From Streptomyces sp. SCL15-4 (GTDB lineage Bacteria; Actinomycetota; Actinomycetes; Streptomycetales; Streptomycetaceae), in assembly GCF_033366695.1 (NCBI RefSeq), contig NZ_JAOBTQ010000001.1, forward strand, positions 3,844,001-3,908,000: a stretch of 64,000 nt of DNA. The letters run 5' to 3'. The translations under genes and the position numbers were made by a program. The notes beneath the pieces were generated by a model. That model saw only the letters and a list, made by a program, of their open reading frames with translations, did not search any database and was not told the origin of the DNA. Of the stretch, positions 35,851-44,579 are shown one piece after another; the first letter of the stretch is position 1; every line of letters begins with the position of its first letter.

Positions 35851-37056
35851 TCACCCCGCCCGCAGTGCCATCGTCATGGCCTCGACCGCCAGCAGCGGGG
35901 CCACGTTGCGGTCCAGGGCCTCGCGGCACGCGGAGATCGCCTCGATGCGGCGGAGCGTGGACTCGGGAGTGCTGCCGCGCGCCAGCCGGTCCAGGGCGTC
36001 CTCGGCGTCGGCGTTGGCGATCGCCACGCGCGTGCCGAGCTGGAGGGCGAGGACGTCGCGGTAGAAGGCGGTGAGGTCGCCGAGGGCCACGTCCAGGCTG
36101 TCGCGCTGGGTACGGGTCCTGCGGCGCTTCTGCATGTCCTCCAGGTCCTTCATCACCCCCGCCGTCCCGCGCGGCATCCGGCCGCCCTGGGCCGCGCCGA
36201 GCGCCGCCTTCAGTTCCTCGGTCTCCTTGCCGTCCATCTCCTCGGCGAGCTGCTTGGCGTCCTCCGCCGCCGCGTCGACGAGTTCCTGGGCTGCCTTGAG
36301 GCACGCGCCCACCTCGTCGAGCCGCAGCGGCAGCCGCAGCACGGCGGCGCGGCGCTCGCGGGCCGCCTGGTCCGTGGCCAGCCGGCGGGCCCGGTCGACA
36401 TGCCCCTGGGTGGCGCGGGCGACGGTCGCGGCGACACCGGGCTCGATGCCGTCGCGCCGTACGAGCATGTCGGCGACCGCGTCGACGGACGGTGTGCGCA
36501 GGTTCAGGTGGCGGCAGCGGGAGCGGATGGTGGGCAGGACGTCCTCGATGGAGGGGGCGCACAGCAGCCAGACCGTGCGCGGCGCGGGCTCCTCGACGGC
36601 TTTGAGGACGGCGTTGGCCGACTTCTCGTTCAGCCGCTCGGCGTCCTCGACGAGGATGATCTGCCAGCGGCCGTTCGCCGGGGCGGTGAACGACTTGCGG
36701 ACCGTGTCCCGCATGTCCTTGACCAGGATCTCGGAGCCGACCGCGGCGACCGTCGTGACGTCCGCGTGGGTGCCGAGCAGCGCCGTGTGGCAGCCGTCGC
36801 AGAAGCCGCAGCCGGGGGCGCCGCCGAGCGCCCGGTCGGGGCTCACGCACTGCAGGGCCGCGGCGAAGGCCCTGGCCGCCTGGTTCCGGCCCGCTCCGGG
36901 CGGGCCGGTGAACAGCCAGGCGTGGGTCATCTTCGACGCCTGTGGCGGCGGCTGCTGCGCCGTGGTGGCCGTGACGAGGGCGTCGGCGTCCCGCGCGGCC
37001 GCGTCGAGCACCGCGCTCACCTTCTCCTGCCCGACGAGGTCGTCCCACACGGTCAC
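35851..37056 (-). CDS. holB: DNA polymerase III delta' subunit
   Basis: 401 residues. It is a clamp-loader AAA protein. The P-loop is GPPGAGRNQAARAF, with Arg-Asn in place of the Lys-Ser/Thr, so ATP hydrolysis is unlikely, as is normal for delta'. A zinc module (CGFCDGCH with upstream Cys) and the SRC finger (TIRSRCRHL) that triggers gamma/tau ATPases are intact. The GTG at 37056 starts MTVWDDLVGQ, the conserved N terminus. It follows tmk on the same strand, a standard actinobacterial pair. Confidence 0.93.
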   Translation of the reverse strand: MTVWDDLVGQEKVSAVLDAAARDADALVTATTAQQPPPQASKMTHAWLFTGPPGAGRNQAARAFAAALQCVSPDRALGGAPGCGFCDGCHTALLGTHADVTTVAAVGSEILVKDMRDTVRKSFTAPANGRWQIILVEDAERLNEKSANAVLKAVEEPAPRTVWLLCAPSIEDVLPTIRSRCRHLNLRTPSVDAVADMLVRRDGIEPGVAATVARATQGHVDRARRLATDQAARERRAAVLRLPLRLDEVGACLKAAQELVDAAAEDAKQLAEEMDGKETEELKAALGAAQGGRMPRGTAGVMKDLEDMQKRRRTRTQRDSLDVALGDLTAFYRDVLALQLGTRVAIANADAEDALDRLARGSTPESTLRRIEAISACREALDRNVAPLLAVEAMTMALRAG

Positions 37057-37225
37057 GGGTCACGCCGCCCTTCCGTCACACTCCGCGTTCCGGAATCCAT
37101 TGTGCGGGTGCGCACTGACAACGAGGCACGGACGAAGATCGCGCGGCGCGCGAAGCCGTCCGGAAACCCGTGTGGCCGGCCGGCGCCTCCGCCCCGGCCG
37201 GCCACCCCGAGCCCCGTCAGCCTCC

Positions 37226-40200
37226 TCAGCCCCGCCGGCCCCTCCCCCGGCCCCGGCCCCGGCTGTCCGGCTCCTCGCTCTCGCCTCCGTCGCCGTGCTC
37301 ACGCTCGCCGTACGCGCTCTCGTCGTACGACCCGAGCAGTTCGTCGGCAAGTGACGGCAGGTCGTCCAGCGGGGTCTCCTCGGCCCAGTCGGGGCGCGGG
37401 CGGCGGGGGGTGCCGTCGGCGTCGAGCCGGGGCATCTCGCGCGTGCGGGGCTCGGAGCCGTCGGGTCCCGCGGCGGGGCGCTCGTCGCGGAAGAAGCCGG
37501 GCGGGACGCGGTCCGCCGGGTCGTCGCTCCGTACGGGCGGCAGGACGGCCGTCTCGTCCGCGGCGCCCGGGGTCACCCGCGGCAGCACCGCCGTGTCGTC
37601 CGCGGCGCCCGGGGTCACCTGCGGCAGCACCGCCGTCTCCTCCCCGGCTCCGGAGGGCACCGGCGGCTGCGGCAGCTCGGCGGTCACCTCGGAGTCCGGC
37701 ACCTCGGAGTCCGGGAAGGAGCCGCGGGCGTCACCGGCGAAGCGGTCGCGCACCGGTCGCAGCACCGTCGTGTCGTCCGCGGCCCGCCCCTCCGTACGGC
37801 GTTCCGTCGCGGCCGGGGTCCGCGGGTCCGGCGACACCGCCGGCGCCGGGAGGGTCTCCTCGGCGGGCGCGGTGCCGGAGGTGTGCGGGGAGGCCGTGGC
37901 GGGGTCGGGGGCGACGACCGGTGCCGTGGGAAGGGGCGCGCTGGGCCTGCGGGCCGCGGCGTCGGCCGCCGCCGCGGCCTCGGCGGCCTGCCGGCGGGCC
38001 TCCTCGGCTCGCAGCAGCGCCTCCTCCGCCTTGCGCTGCGCCTCCAGGCGCCGGGCCTCCTCCTCGGCACGCAGCTTCGCCTGCCGGGCCTCTTCTTCCG
38101 CCCGCAGCCGGGCCTGCCTGGCCTCTTCCTCGGCGCGCAGGCGGGCCTCCTCCTCGGCCTGCTTGCGGCGCCGCTCCTCCTCGGCCTTGCGGCGGGCCTC
38201 CTCCTCGGCGCGCGCCTTCTCCTCGGCGAGCAGCCGCTGCCGCTCCTCCTCCGCGCGGCGGCGGGCTTCCTCGGCCCGCTGCCGGGCCTCCTCCGCCTGC
38301 CGCTCGGCCTCGCGCCGCTGCGCCTCCTCCAGCTCGCGCCGCTTGCGCTCCTCCTCCTCGGCGCGCAGGCGGGCCAGCTGCTCCTGGCGCTCGCGCTCCA
38401 GGCGCTCCTCCTCGGCCTTGCGGGCGGCCTCTTCCTCGGCCTTGCGGCGGGCTTCCTCCTCGGCCTTGCGCCGGGCCTCCTCCCGGGCCTTGATCTCGGC
38501 CTCGGACAGCGGCAGCACGGTGTCCAGGCGGTGCCGGATCACGGTGGTGACGGCCCCGGGTTCCTGGCCGGCGTCCACCACCAGATAGCGGCCGGGGTCG
38601 GACGCGGCCAGCGTGAGGAAACCGGCCCGCACGCGCGCGTGGAACTCGGCCGGCTCCGACTCCAGCCGGTCCGGAGCCTCGGTGAACCGCTCGCGGGCGG
38701 TCTCCGGGGAGACGTCGAGCAGCACGGTGAGGTGCGGGACCAGCCCGTCGGTGGCCCAGCGGTTGATGCGGGCGACCTCGGTCGGGGACAGGTCGCGGCC
38801 CGCGCCCTGATAGGCGACGGAGGAGTCGATGTAGCGGTCGGAGATGACCACCGCGCCGCGCTCCAGGGCGGGCCGTACGACCGTGTCGACGTGCTCGGCG
38901 CGGTCGGCGGCGTACAACAGCGCCTCCGCGCGGTGCGACAGGCCCGCCGAGGACACGTCCAGCAGGATGGAGCGCAGCCGCTTGCCCACCGGGGTGGCGC
39001 CGGGTTCGCGGGTGACCACGACCTCGTGGCCCTTGGCGCGGATCCACTCGGCGAGCGCCTCGGCCTGGGTGGACTTGCCGGCGCCGTCGCCGCCCTCCAG
39101 GGCGATGAAGAAGCCGTTGGCCGCCGGTGCCGTGACCGGGTCGTCGCCGCCGAGCAGCGCGTCCCTCAGGTCCTGGCGCAGCGGGACGCCAGAGCGGTCG
39201 TCGACCTTGGCGAGCACCAGCGCGGCCACCGGCAGCAGCAGCGCGCCGACCATCATCAGCGTGAAGGCCGCGCCGCCGTGCGCGAAGACGAACTTGCCGT
39301 TCTCCAGCCGGTGCGGGCCGATCAGCGCCGCGAAAAGCGGTGCGATCAGGACGCCGAGCGCTATGAAGACGCGGACCACGGCGTGCAGGTGCTCGGTGGT
39401 GCGCGCCCGGCGGGAGTCCTCGGTCTCCTGGTCGAGCAGGATGTGCCCGGTGTTCGCGGCAACGCCCGCGGCGGCGCCGGCCAGCGTGACGATCAGCAGG
39501 ACCGTGGTGACGTCCGGGACCAGCCCGGCGGCCAGCAGCGCGATGCCGGTGACGGCGATCGCCAGGGCCAGCAGGCGGCGCCGGGACAGGGAGGGCAGCA
39601 GCGCGGGGGCGGTCCGGATGCCGACGGCGACGCCGCCGGTCAGGCCCAGCACCAGCAGGCCGTAGAGGACCGGGCCGCCGCCCAGGTCCTTGGCGTGCAG
39701 CACGCATACCGAGACGGCCGCGGCGATCGCCCCGGCGACCCCGGCGCAGGCCGGGACCAGCAGCGGGACGGCGCCCGTGCGCCCCTTGTCGACGCCGGCG
39801 CCGGTGCGCGGCCGGCGCAGTCCCTCGAGCGGGGAACGCGCGCGCGGGGTGTGGGTGCCGGGCACCTCCAGGGAGGTCAGCACGGACAGGGAGGCGGCGA
39901 ACAGGCCGGCCGCCACATACGAGGCGAGGGCCGCCTGATGCTGGTCGAACCAGGCCACGCCCGTGCCCAGCAGGTTGTTCAGCAGCGCGGCGCCGACCAG
40001 GACGGCGGCGGCCAGCGGGACGGTGAGGAAGGTGGTGCGCAGCGTCAGGCGGCGCAGGGCGTCCAGGTGGTCCGGCAGGGGCCGCACGGTCGCGCCCTCC
40101 GGGGGCGGGGCCGGCAGCAGGGCGGGGGCGGCGCTCTCCCGGCACACCGTCCACAGCCGCTCGGCGACGCCGGTGACGAAGGCGGTGACCAGCAGGACGG

Positions 40201-40639
40201 CGAGCGCGTCGCCCGGGGTCCAGACGATCCACAGGGGCGCGACGATCAGCAGCGCGGCGCGCAGGCCGTCTGCGCCGACCATGGTCCAGCGGCGGTCGAG
40301 CGGGCCCTGCTGGGCGGTGAGCGTGGTCAGCGGGCCGAGGAGGACGGCGCCGAAGAGCAGTGTGGCGAGGATGCGCGCGCCGAAGACCGTCGCCACTGCG
40401 AACGCCACGCCTCGGTAGCCGCCGCCGAAGGCGCCCTCGGCGATCGCCGCCTGGAGGACCAGGACGACGAGGACGAGAAGGGACAGGGTGTCGCCGACAC
40501 CGCTCACCAGCTGCGCGCTCCACAAGCGCCTCAGCTGCGGTCGGCGCAGCAGGGAGCGGACGGCGCGCTCGCGGGAGTCCGCGACCAGGGCGTCGTCCGG
40601 GGCTGTGGGGTGGGCCGTTGGCTGCTCGGCTCGCGTCAT
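37226..40639 (-). CDS. tmk: MFS-like membrane domain fused to thymidylate kinase and a long coiled coil
   Basis: 1137 residues, about five times a normal Tmk. Residues ~30-480 form an MFS-like domain with 10-12 membrane segments. Residues ~509-712 are a complete dTMP kinase (P-loop EGGDGAGKST, DR(Y/H) motif ISDRYIDSSVAYQGAG, LID region). Residues ~713-925 are an uninterrupted Glu/Arg/Ala coiled coil (KAEEEARRKAEEEA repeats). The last ~210 are acidic and disordered with repeats of TAVLPxVTPGAAD. The kinase makes dTDP for DNA synthesis; the fusion would tether it at the membrane. It precedes holB. Confidence 0.92.
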   Translation of the reverse strand: MTRAEQPTAHPTAPDDALVADSRERAVRSLLRRPQLRRLWSAQLVSGVGDTLSLLVLVVLVLQAAIAEGAFGGGYRGVAFAVATVFGARILATLLFGAVLLGPLTTLTAQQGPLDRRWTMVGADGLRAALLIVAPLWIVWTPGDALAVLLVTAFVTGVAERLWTVCRESAAPALLPAPPPEGATVRPLPDHLDALRRLTLRTTFLTVPLAAAVLVGAALLNNLLGTGVAWFDQHQAALASYVAAGLFAASLSVLTSLEVPGTHTPRARSPLEGLRRPRTGAGVDKGRTGAVPLLVPACAGVAGAIAAAVSVCVLHAKDLGGGPVLYGLLVLGLTGGVAVGIRTAPALLPSLSRRRLLALAIAVTGIALLAAGLVPDVTTVLLIVTLAGAAAGVAANTGHILLDQETEDSRRARTTEHLHAVVRVFIALGVLIAPLFAALIGPHRLENGKFVFAHGGAAFTLMMVGALLLPVAALVLAKVDDRSGVPLRQDLRDALLGGDDPVTAPAANGFFIALEGGDGAGKSTQAEALAEWIRAKGHEVVVTREPGATPVGKRLRSILLDVSSAGLSHRAEALLYAADRAEHVDTVVRPALERGAVVISDRYIDSSVAYQGAGRDLSPTEVARINRWATDGLVPHLTVLLDVSPETARERFTEAPDRLESEPAEFHARVRAGFLTLAASDPGRYLVVDAGQEPGAVTTVIRHRLDTVLPLSEAEIKAREEARRKAEEEARRKAEEEAARKAEEERLERERQEQLARLRAEEEERKRRELEEAQRREAERQAEEARQRAEEARRRAEEERQRLLAEEKARAEEEARRKAEEERRRKQAEEEARLRAEEEARQARLRAEEEARQAKLRAEEEARRLEAQRKAEEALLRAEEARRQAAEAAAAADAAARRPSAPLPTAPVVAPDPATASPHTSGTAPAEETLPAPAVSPDPRTPAATERRTEGRAADDTTVLRPVRDRFAGDARGSFPDSEVPDSEVTAELPQPPVPSGAGEETAVLPQVTPGAADDTAVLPRVTPGAADETAVLPPVRSDDPADRVPPGFFRDERPAAGPDGSEPRTREMPRLDADGTPRRPRPDWAEETPLDDLPSLADELLGSYDESAYGEREHGDGGESEEPDSRGRGRGRGRRG

Positions 40640-40907
40640 GCGTTCAGCCTATCCGCAGCCGCTGACACCACACCTCGCATGTCCGCGCGCGTCCGCCCCG
40701 GGACCACGCGGGGACCGGGGCGGACGTTCATTTCGCGAAGCGCGGAGCGAAGCCGGGCGCGGAGCGGGCGCGCAGCCGGGTACGCGGCCGCCGGAGCCGG
40801 AAGCGCGGTCGCGGACGCCACGAGCGGCCCTCGACGACGGCCGGCACCCGTCGCGGAAGCCAGAACCGGAGGGCTCCGCGCCGCTCACCCGGCGGGAAAC
40901 CCGGCAC
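40640..40907. other. Intergenic between tmk and topA
   Basis: Together with the terminator, about 345 bp lack a gene. The part next to tmk is G+C-rich with short GCGGAGC-type near-repeats. No clear promoter elements could be chosen. Confidence 0.5.
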
Positions 40908-40938
40908 CGGAGGCCCCCGGAACGTCCGGGGGCCTCCG
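40908..40938 (-). terminator. Terminator of topA
   Basis: CGGAGGCCCCCGGA and its exact complement form a 14-bp stem with a 3-nt loop, about 48 bp beyond the topA stop codon. Confidence 0.85.
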
Positions 40939-40985
40939 AGAGCTTTCGCGTGGCTTCCGCGGGCCAGGTCGCGTCGGCCCCGTTC

Positions 40986-43817
40986 TCAGTCCTCCGACCC
41001 GGAAGCCGTCGCCTTCGAGGCGGCCGTCTTCTTCGTGGCCGTCTTCTTGGCGGTCGTCTTCTTCACGGCGGCCGTCGTCTTCTTGGCGGCCGTCTTCTTG
41101 GCCGCGGTCTTCTTCGCCGGAGCCGTCTTCTTGGCCGCCGCCTTCTTGGCGGTCTTCTTGGCCGGGGCCTTCGCGCGCTTCTCGGCGAGCAGCTCGAAAC
41201 CACGCTCAGGAGTGATCGTCTCGACGCTGTCGCCGGAGCGGAGGGTCGCGTTCGTCTCGCCGTCGGTGACGTACGGGCCGAAGCGGCCGTCCTTGACCAC
41301 GACCGGCTTGCCGGACACCGGGTCCTCGCCCAGCTCCTTCAGCGGCGGCTTGGCGGCGGCGCGGCCCCGCTGCTTCGGCTGGGCGTAGATCGCCTGGGCC
41401 TCTTCCAGCGTGATCGTGAAGAGCTGGTCCTCGGACTGCAGCGATCGCGAGTCCGTGCCCTTCTTCAGATACGGGCCGTAGCGGCCGTTCTGCGCGGTGA
41501 TCTCCACGCCGTCGGCGTCCGTGCCGACGACCCGCGGCAGCGACATCAGCTTCAGCGCGTCCTCGAGCGTCACCGTGTCGAGCGACATGGACTTGAACAG
41601 CGACGCCGTCCTCGGCTTGACCGCGTTCTTGCCCGTCTTCGGAGTGCCCTCGGGCAGGATCTCCGTGACGTACGGGCCGTAGCGGCCGGCCTTGGCGACG
41701 ATCTGGTGGCCCGTCTCCGGGTCGGTGCCCAGCTCGAAGTCGCCGCTCGGCTTGGCCAGCAGTTCCTCGGCCAGCTCGACGGTCAGCTCGTCCGGAGCCA
41801 GGTCGTCCGGGATGTCGGCGCGCTGGTGCTCCTCGGTGTCCTTCTCGCCGCGCTCGATGTACGGGCCGTAGCGGCCGACGCGGAGCACGATGCCGTTGCC
41901 CACCGGGAAGGAGGAGACCTCGCGGGCGTCGATCGCGCCCAGGTCGGTCACCAGCTCCTTGAGGCCGCCGAGGTGGTCCCCGTCGCCGTTGCCCGCCTCG
42001 GCCGCGCTGCCGACGCCGCGGCCCTCGCCGAAGTAGAACCGCTTCAGCCACGGCACGGCCTTCGCCTCGCCGGCGGCGATCCGGTCGAGGTCGTCCTCCA
42101 TCTTGGCGGTGAAGTCGTAGTCGACGAGCCGCCCGAAGTGCTTCTCCAGGAGGTTGACCACGGCGAAGGACAGGAAGGACGGCACCAGGGCCGTGCCCTT
42201 CTTGAACACATAGCCGCGGTCCAGGATGGTGCCGATGATCGACGCGTACGTCGACGGGCGGCCGATCTCGCGCTCTTCCAGCTCCTTGACCAGGCTGGCC
42301 TCGGTGTACCGGGCCGGGGGCTTGGTGGCGTGGCCGTCGGCCGTGATCTCCTCGGCGGACAGCGCGTCGCCCTCGGCGACCTGCGGCAGCCGGCGCTCGC
42401 GGTCGTCCAGCTCGGCGTTCGGGTCGTCCGCGCCCTCGACGTAGGCCTTCAGGAAGCCGTGGAAGGTGATCGTCTTGCCGGACGCGCTGAACTCGACGTC
42501 CCGGCCGTCGGCGGACGTGCCGCCGATCTTCACCGTGACGCTGTTCCCGGTCGCGTCCTTCATCTGGGAGGCGACGGTCCGCTTCCAGATCAGTTCGTAG
42601 AGCTTGAACTGGTCGCCGGTCAGGCCGGTCTCCGCGGGCGTACGGAAACGATCACCCGACGGGCGGATGGCCTCGTGGGCCTCCTGCGCGTTCTTGACCT
42701 TGGCGGCGTACGTGCGCGGCTGCGGCGGCAGGTAGTCGGCGCCGTACAGCTGCGTGACCTGGGCGCGGGCCGCGGAGATCGCGGTGTCGCTCAGCGTCGT
42801 GGAGTCCGTACGCATGTACGTGATGTAGCCGTTCTCGTACAGCTTCTGCGCGACCTGCATCGTGGCCTTGGCGCCGAAGCCGAGCTTGCGGCTGGCCTCC
42901 TGCTGGAGTGTCGTCGTACGGAACGGGGCGTACGGCGAGCGGCGGTACGGCTTGGACTCGACGGACCGCACGGAGAAGCGGGTGTTCTCCAGCGCGGCGG
43001 CGAGGCCGCGGGCGGTCGCCTCGTCGAGGTGGAGGATGTTCGCGCTCTTGAGCTGTCCCACGGAGTCGAAGTCGCGGCCCTGCGCGACCCGCCTGCCGTC
43101 GACGGTCTGGAGGCGGGCGATCAGCGACGACGGGTCCGACGGGTCTCCCGCGCGGCCGGTGGCGAAGGTGCCCGTCAGATCCCAGTACTCGGCGGAACGG
43201 AAGGCGATGCGCTCGCGTTCCCGCTCCACGACCAGTCGCGTGGCGACGGACTGCACGCGGCCGGCCGACAGCCGGGGCATGACCTTCTTCCACAGGACCG
43301 GCGAGACCTCGTAGCCGTAGAGGCGGTCGAGGATGCGGCGGGTCTCCTGGGCGTCGACCAGCTTCTGGTTGAGCTGGCGCGGGTTGGCGACGGCCGCGCG
43401 GATCGCGTCCTTGGTGATCTCGTGGAACACCATCCGCTTGACGGGGATCTTCGGCTTCAGGACCTCCTGGAGGTGCCAGGCGATCGCCTCGCCCTCCCGG
43501 TCCTCATCGGTGGCGAGGAACAGCTCGTCGGAATCCTTCAGCAGGTCCTTGAGCTTCTTGACCTGGGCCTTCTTGTCCGCGTTGACGACATAGATCGGCT
43601 GGAAGTCGTGTTCTACGTCCACACCGAGGCGGCGGACCTCGCCGGTGTACTTCTCGGGCACCTCCGCGGCGCCGTTGGGAAGGTCGCGGATGTGCCCGAC
43701 GCTCGCCTCGACGATGTAACCGGGGCCGAGGTAACCCTTGATCGTCTTCGCCTTGGCAGGCGACTCGACGATGACGAGTCGGCGACCGCCGTGTGCGGTC
43801 TCGCTGGTCGGGGACAA
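40986..43817 (-). CDS. topA: DNA topoisomerase I
   Basis: 943 residues. It relaxes negatively supercoiled DNA. The TOPRIM domain carries Glu18 (VESPAKAKTIKGYLG) and DEDRE (104-108); the catalytic Tyr is Y334 in GYITYMRTDST. The C terminus has repeated TopA_C_Rpt units (DGRFGPYVTDGETNATLR and similar) rather than zinc fingers, then a ~60-residue Lys/Ala-rich tail of AAKKT repeats that aids processivity in Streptomyces. Start is TTG at 43817, with GGAGAG eight bases ahead; MSPTSE matches orthologues. Confidence 0.94.
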   Translation of the reverse strand: MSPTSETAHGGRRLVIVESPAKAKTIKGYLGPGYIVEASVGHIRDLPNGAAEVPEKYTGEVRRLGVDVEHDFQPIYVVNADKKAQVKKLKDLLKDSDELFLATDEDREGEAIAWHLQEVLKPKIPVKRMVFHEITKDAIRAAVANPRQLNQKLVDAQETRRILDRLYGYEVSPVLWKKVMPRLSAGRVQSVATRLVVERERERIAFRSAEYWDLTGTFATGRAGDPSDPSSLIARLQTVDGRRVAQGRDFDSVGQLKSANILHLDEATARGLAAALENTRFSVRSVESKPYRRSPYAPFRTTTLQQEASRKLGFGAKATMQVAQKLYENGYITYMRTDSTTLSDTAISAARAQVTQLYGADYLPPQPRTYAAKVKNAQEAHEAIRPSGDRFRTPAETGLTGDQFKLYELIWKRTVASQMKDATGNSVTVKIGGTSADGRDVEFSASGKTITFHGFLKAYVEGADDPNAELDDRERRLPQVAEGDALSAEEITADGHATKPPARYTEASLVKELEEREIGRPSTYASIIGTILDRGYVFKKGTALVPSFLSFAVVNLLEKHFGRLVDYDFTAKMEDDLDRIAAGEAKAVPWLKRFYFGEGRGVGSAAEAGNGDGDHLGGLKELVTDLGAIDAREVSSFPVGNGIVLRVGRYGPYIERGEKDTEEHQRADIPDDLAPDELTVELAEELLAKPSGDFELGTDPETGHQIVAKAGRYGPYVTEILPEGTPKTGKNAVKPRTASLFKSMSLDTVTLEDALKLMSLPRVVGTDADGVEITAQNGRYGPYLKKGTDSRSLQSEDQLFTITLEEAQAIYAQPKQRGRAAAKPPLKELGEDPVSGKPVVVKDGRFGPYVTDGETNATLRSGDSVETITPERGFELLAEKRAKAPAKKTAKKAAAKKTAPAKKTAAKKTAAKKTTAAVKKTTAKKTATKKTAASKATASGSED

Positions 43818-44073
43818 CTTCGCTCTTCTCTCCGGTCGACGCTGGGGCCTCCCCAGGCCTTGATCCCGGGGTCGCGGCGTACTGATGGCTCGTGTGACGC
43901 TGCGGAGTGTGACGCTACATCCCGCCCTCGTGTCAAACGGGAAAAGCCCACAACGGCCACTCGAACGGTAACCCGACTACCGGCATTCCTGCCGCCCGGA
44001 CTGCCCGGCCGACCGCGCGGCCCTGTCCGGAGCGTAACGCTCCCCTTACCCGCCGGAGCGGTCCCAAACAGGC

Positions 44074-44271
44074 TCAGAGCCGGGTCAGGCAGTACCCGCC
44101 GAGGGTCAGGGCGACGGTCGCGGCCACGCTCGCGAGGGCGGTGGATGCGACCCGGCTCACATCGAGGCCCACCGGTTCCCGGTGGCGCAGCCGTGTCCCG
44201 GTCCAGGCCAGCAGACCGGCTCCGAACAGGGCGAACACCGCTCCCGCGAAGATCGCCGGCCCACTCTCCAT
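44074..44271 (-). CDS. Small membrane protein, hypothetical
   Basis: 65 residues with two predicted transmembrane helices (AIFAGAVFALFGAGLLAWTG and VASTALASVAATVALTLGGY). GAGGGGG lies six bases before the ATG at 44271. It is upstream of topA on the same strand with about 250 bp between. Function unknown. Confidence 0.75.
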   Translation of the reverse strand: MESGPAIFAGAVFALFGAGLLAWTGTRLRHREPVGLDVSRVASTALASVAATVALTLGGYCLTRL

Positions 44272-44579
44272 CGTCCGCCCCCCTCTTCCCCGCCGCCGGC
44301 TCTGCCCGGCGCGGGGAGCGTGACACGCACGGGAGACGGGCGGGCGACATCGAGGTGAACGGAAGACCGGCGGAAAATCGCACTTACGTACGAACAATGC
44401 TCCGGAACCCGCGGCCATATTTTTCCGGCCGTTTTCGGAGACGGGCCCGCGCCGAGGTCCCCGGCGCCCTCTCCGGCTCCGCGCTCCCGGCATACGGCGG
44501 TACGCGCGGCCGGACCGGATGATGATCCGACCGCACCTGCGACGGCACGGCCGCCCCGGGGTTTCCCCCGCGATCCCGC
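44272..44579. other. Intergenic, promoter zone
   Basis: About 308 bp between the small membrane protein and the methyltransferase gene. An A+T-richer patch at 44370-44450, including ACTTACGTACGAACAATG and a short GGCC-stem around ATATTTTT, is the likely promoter or terminator zone. No gene is supported. Confidence 0.45.
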
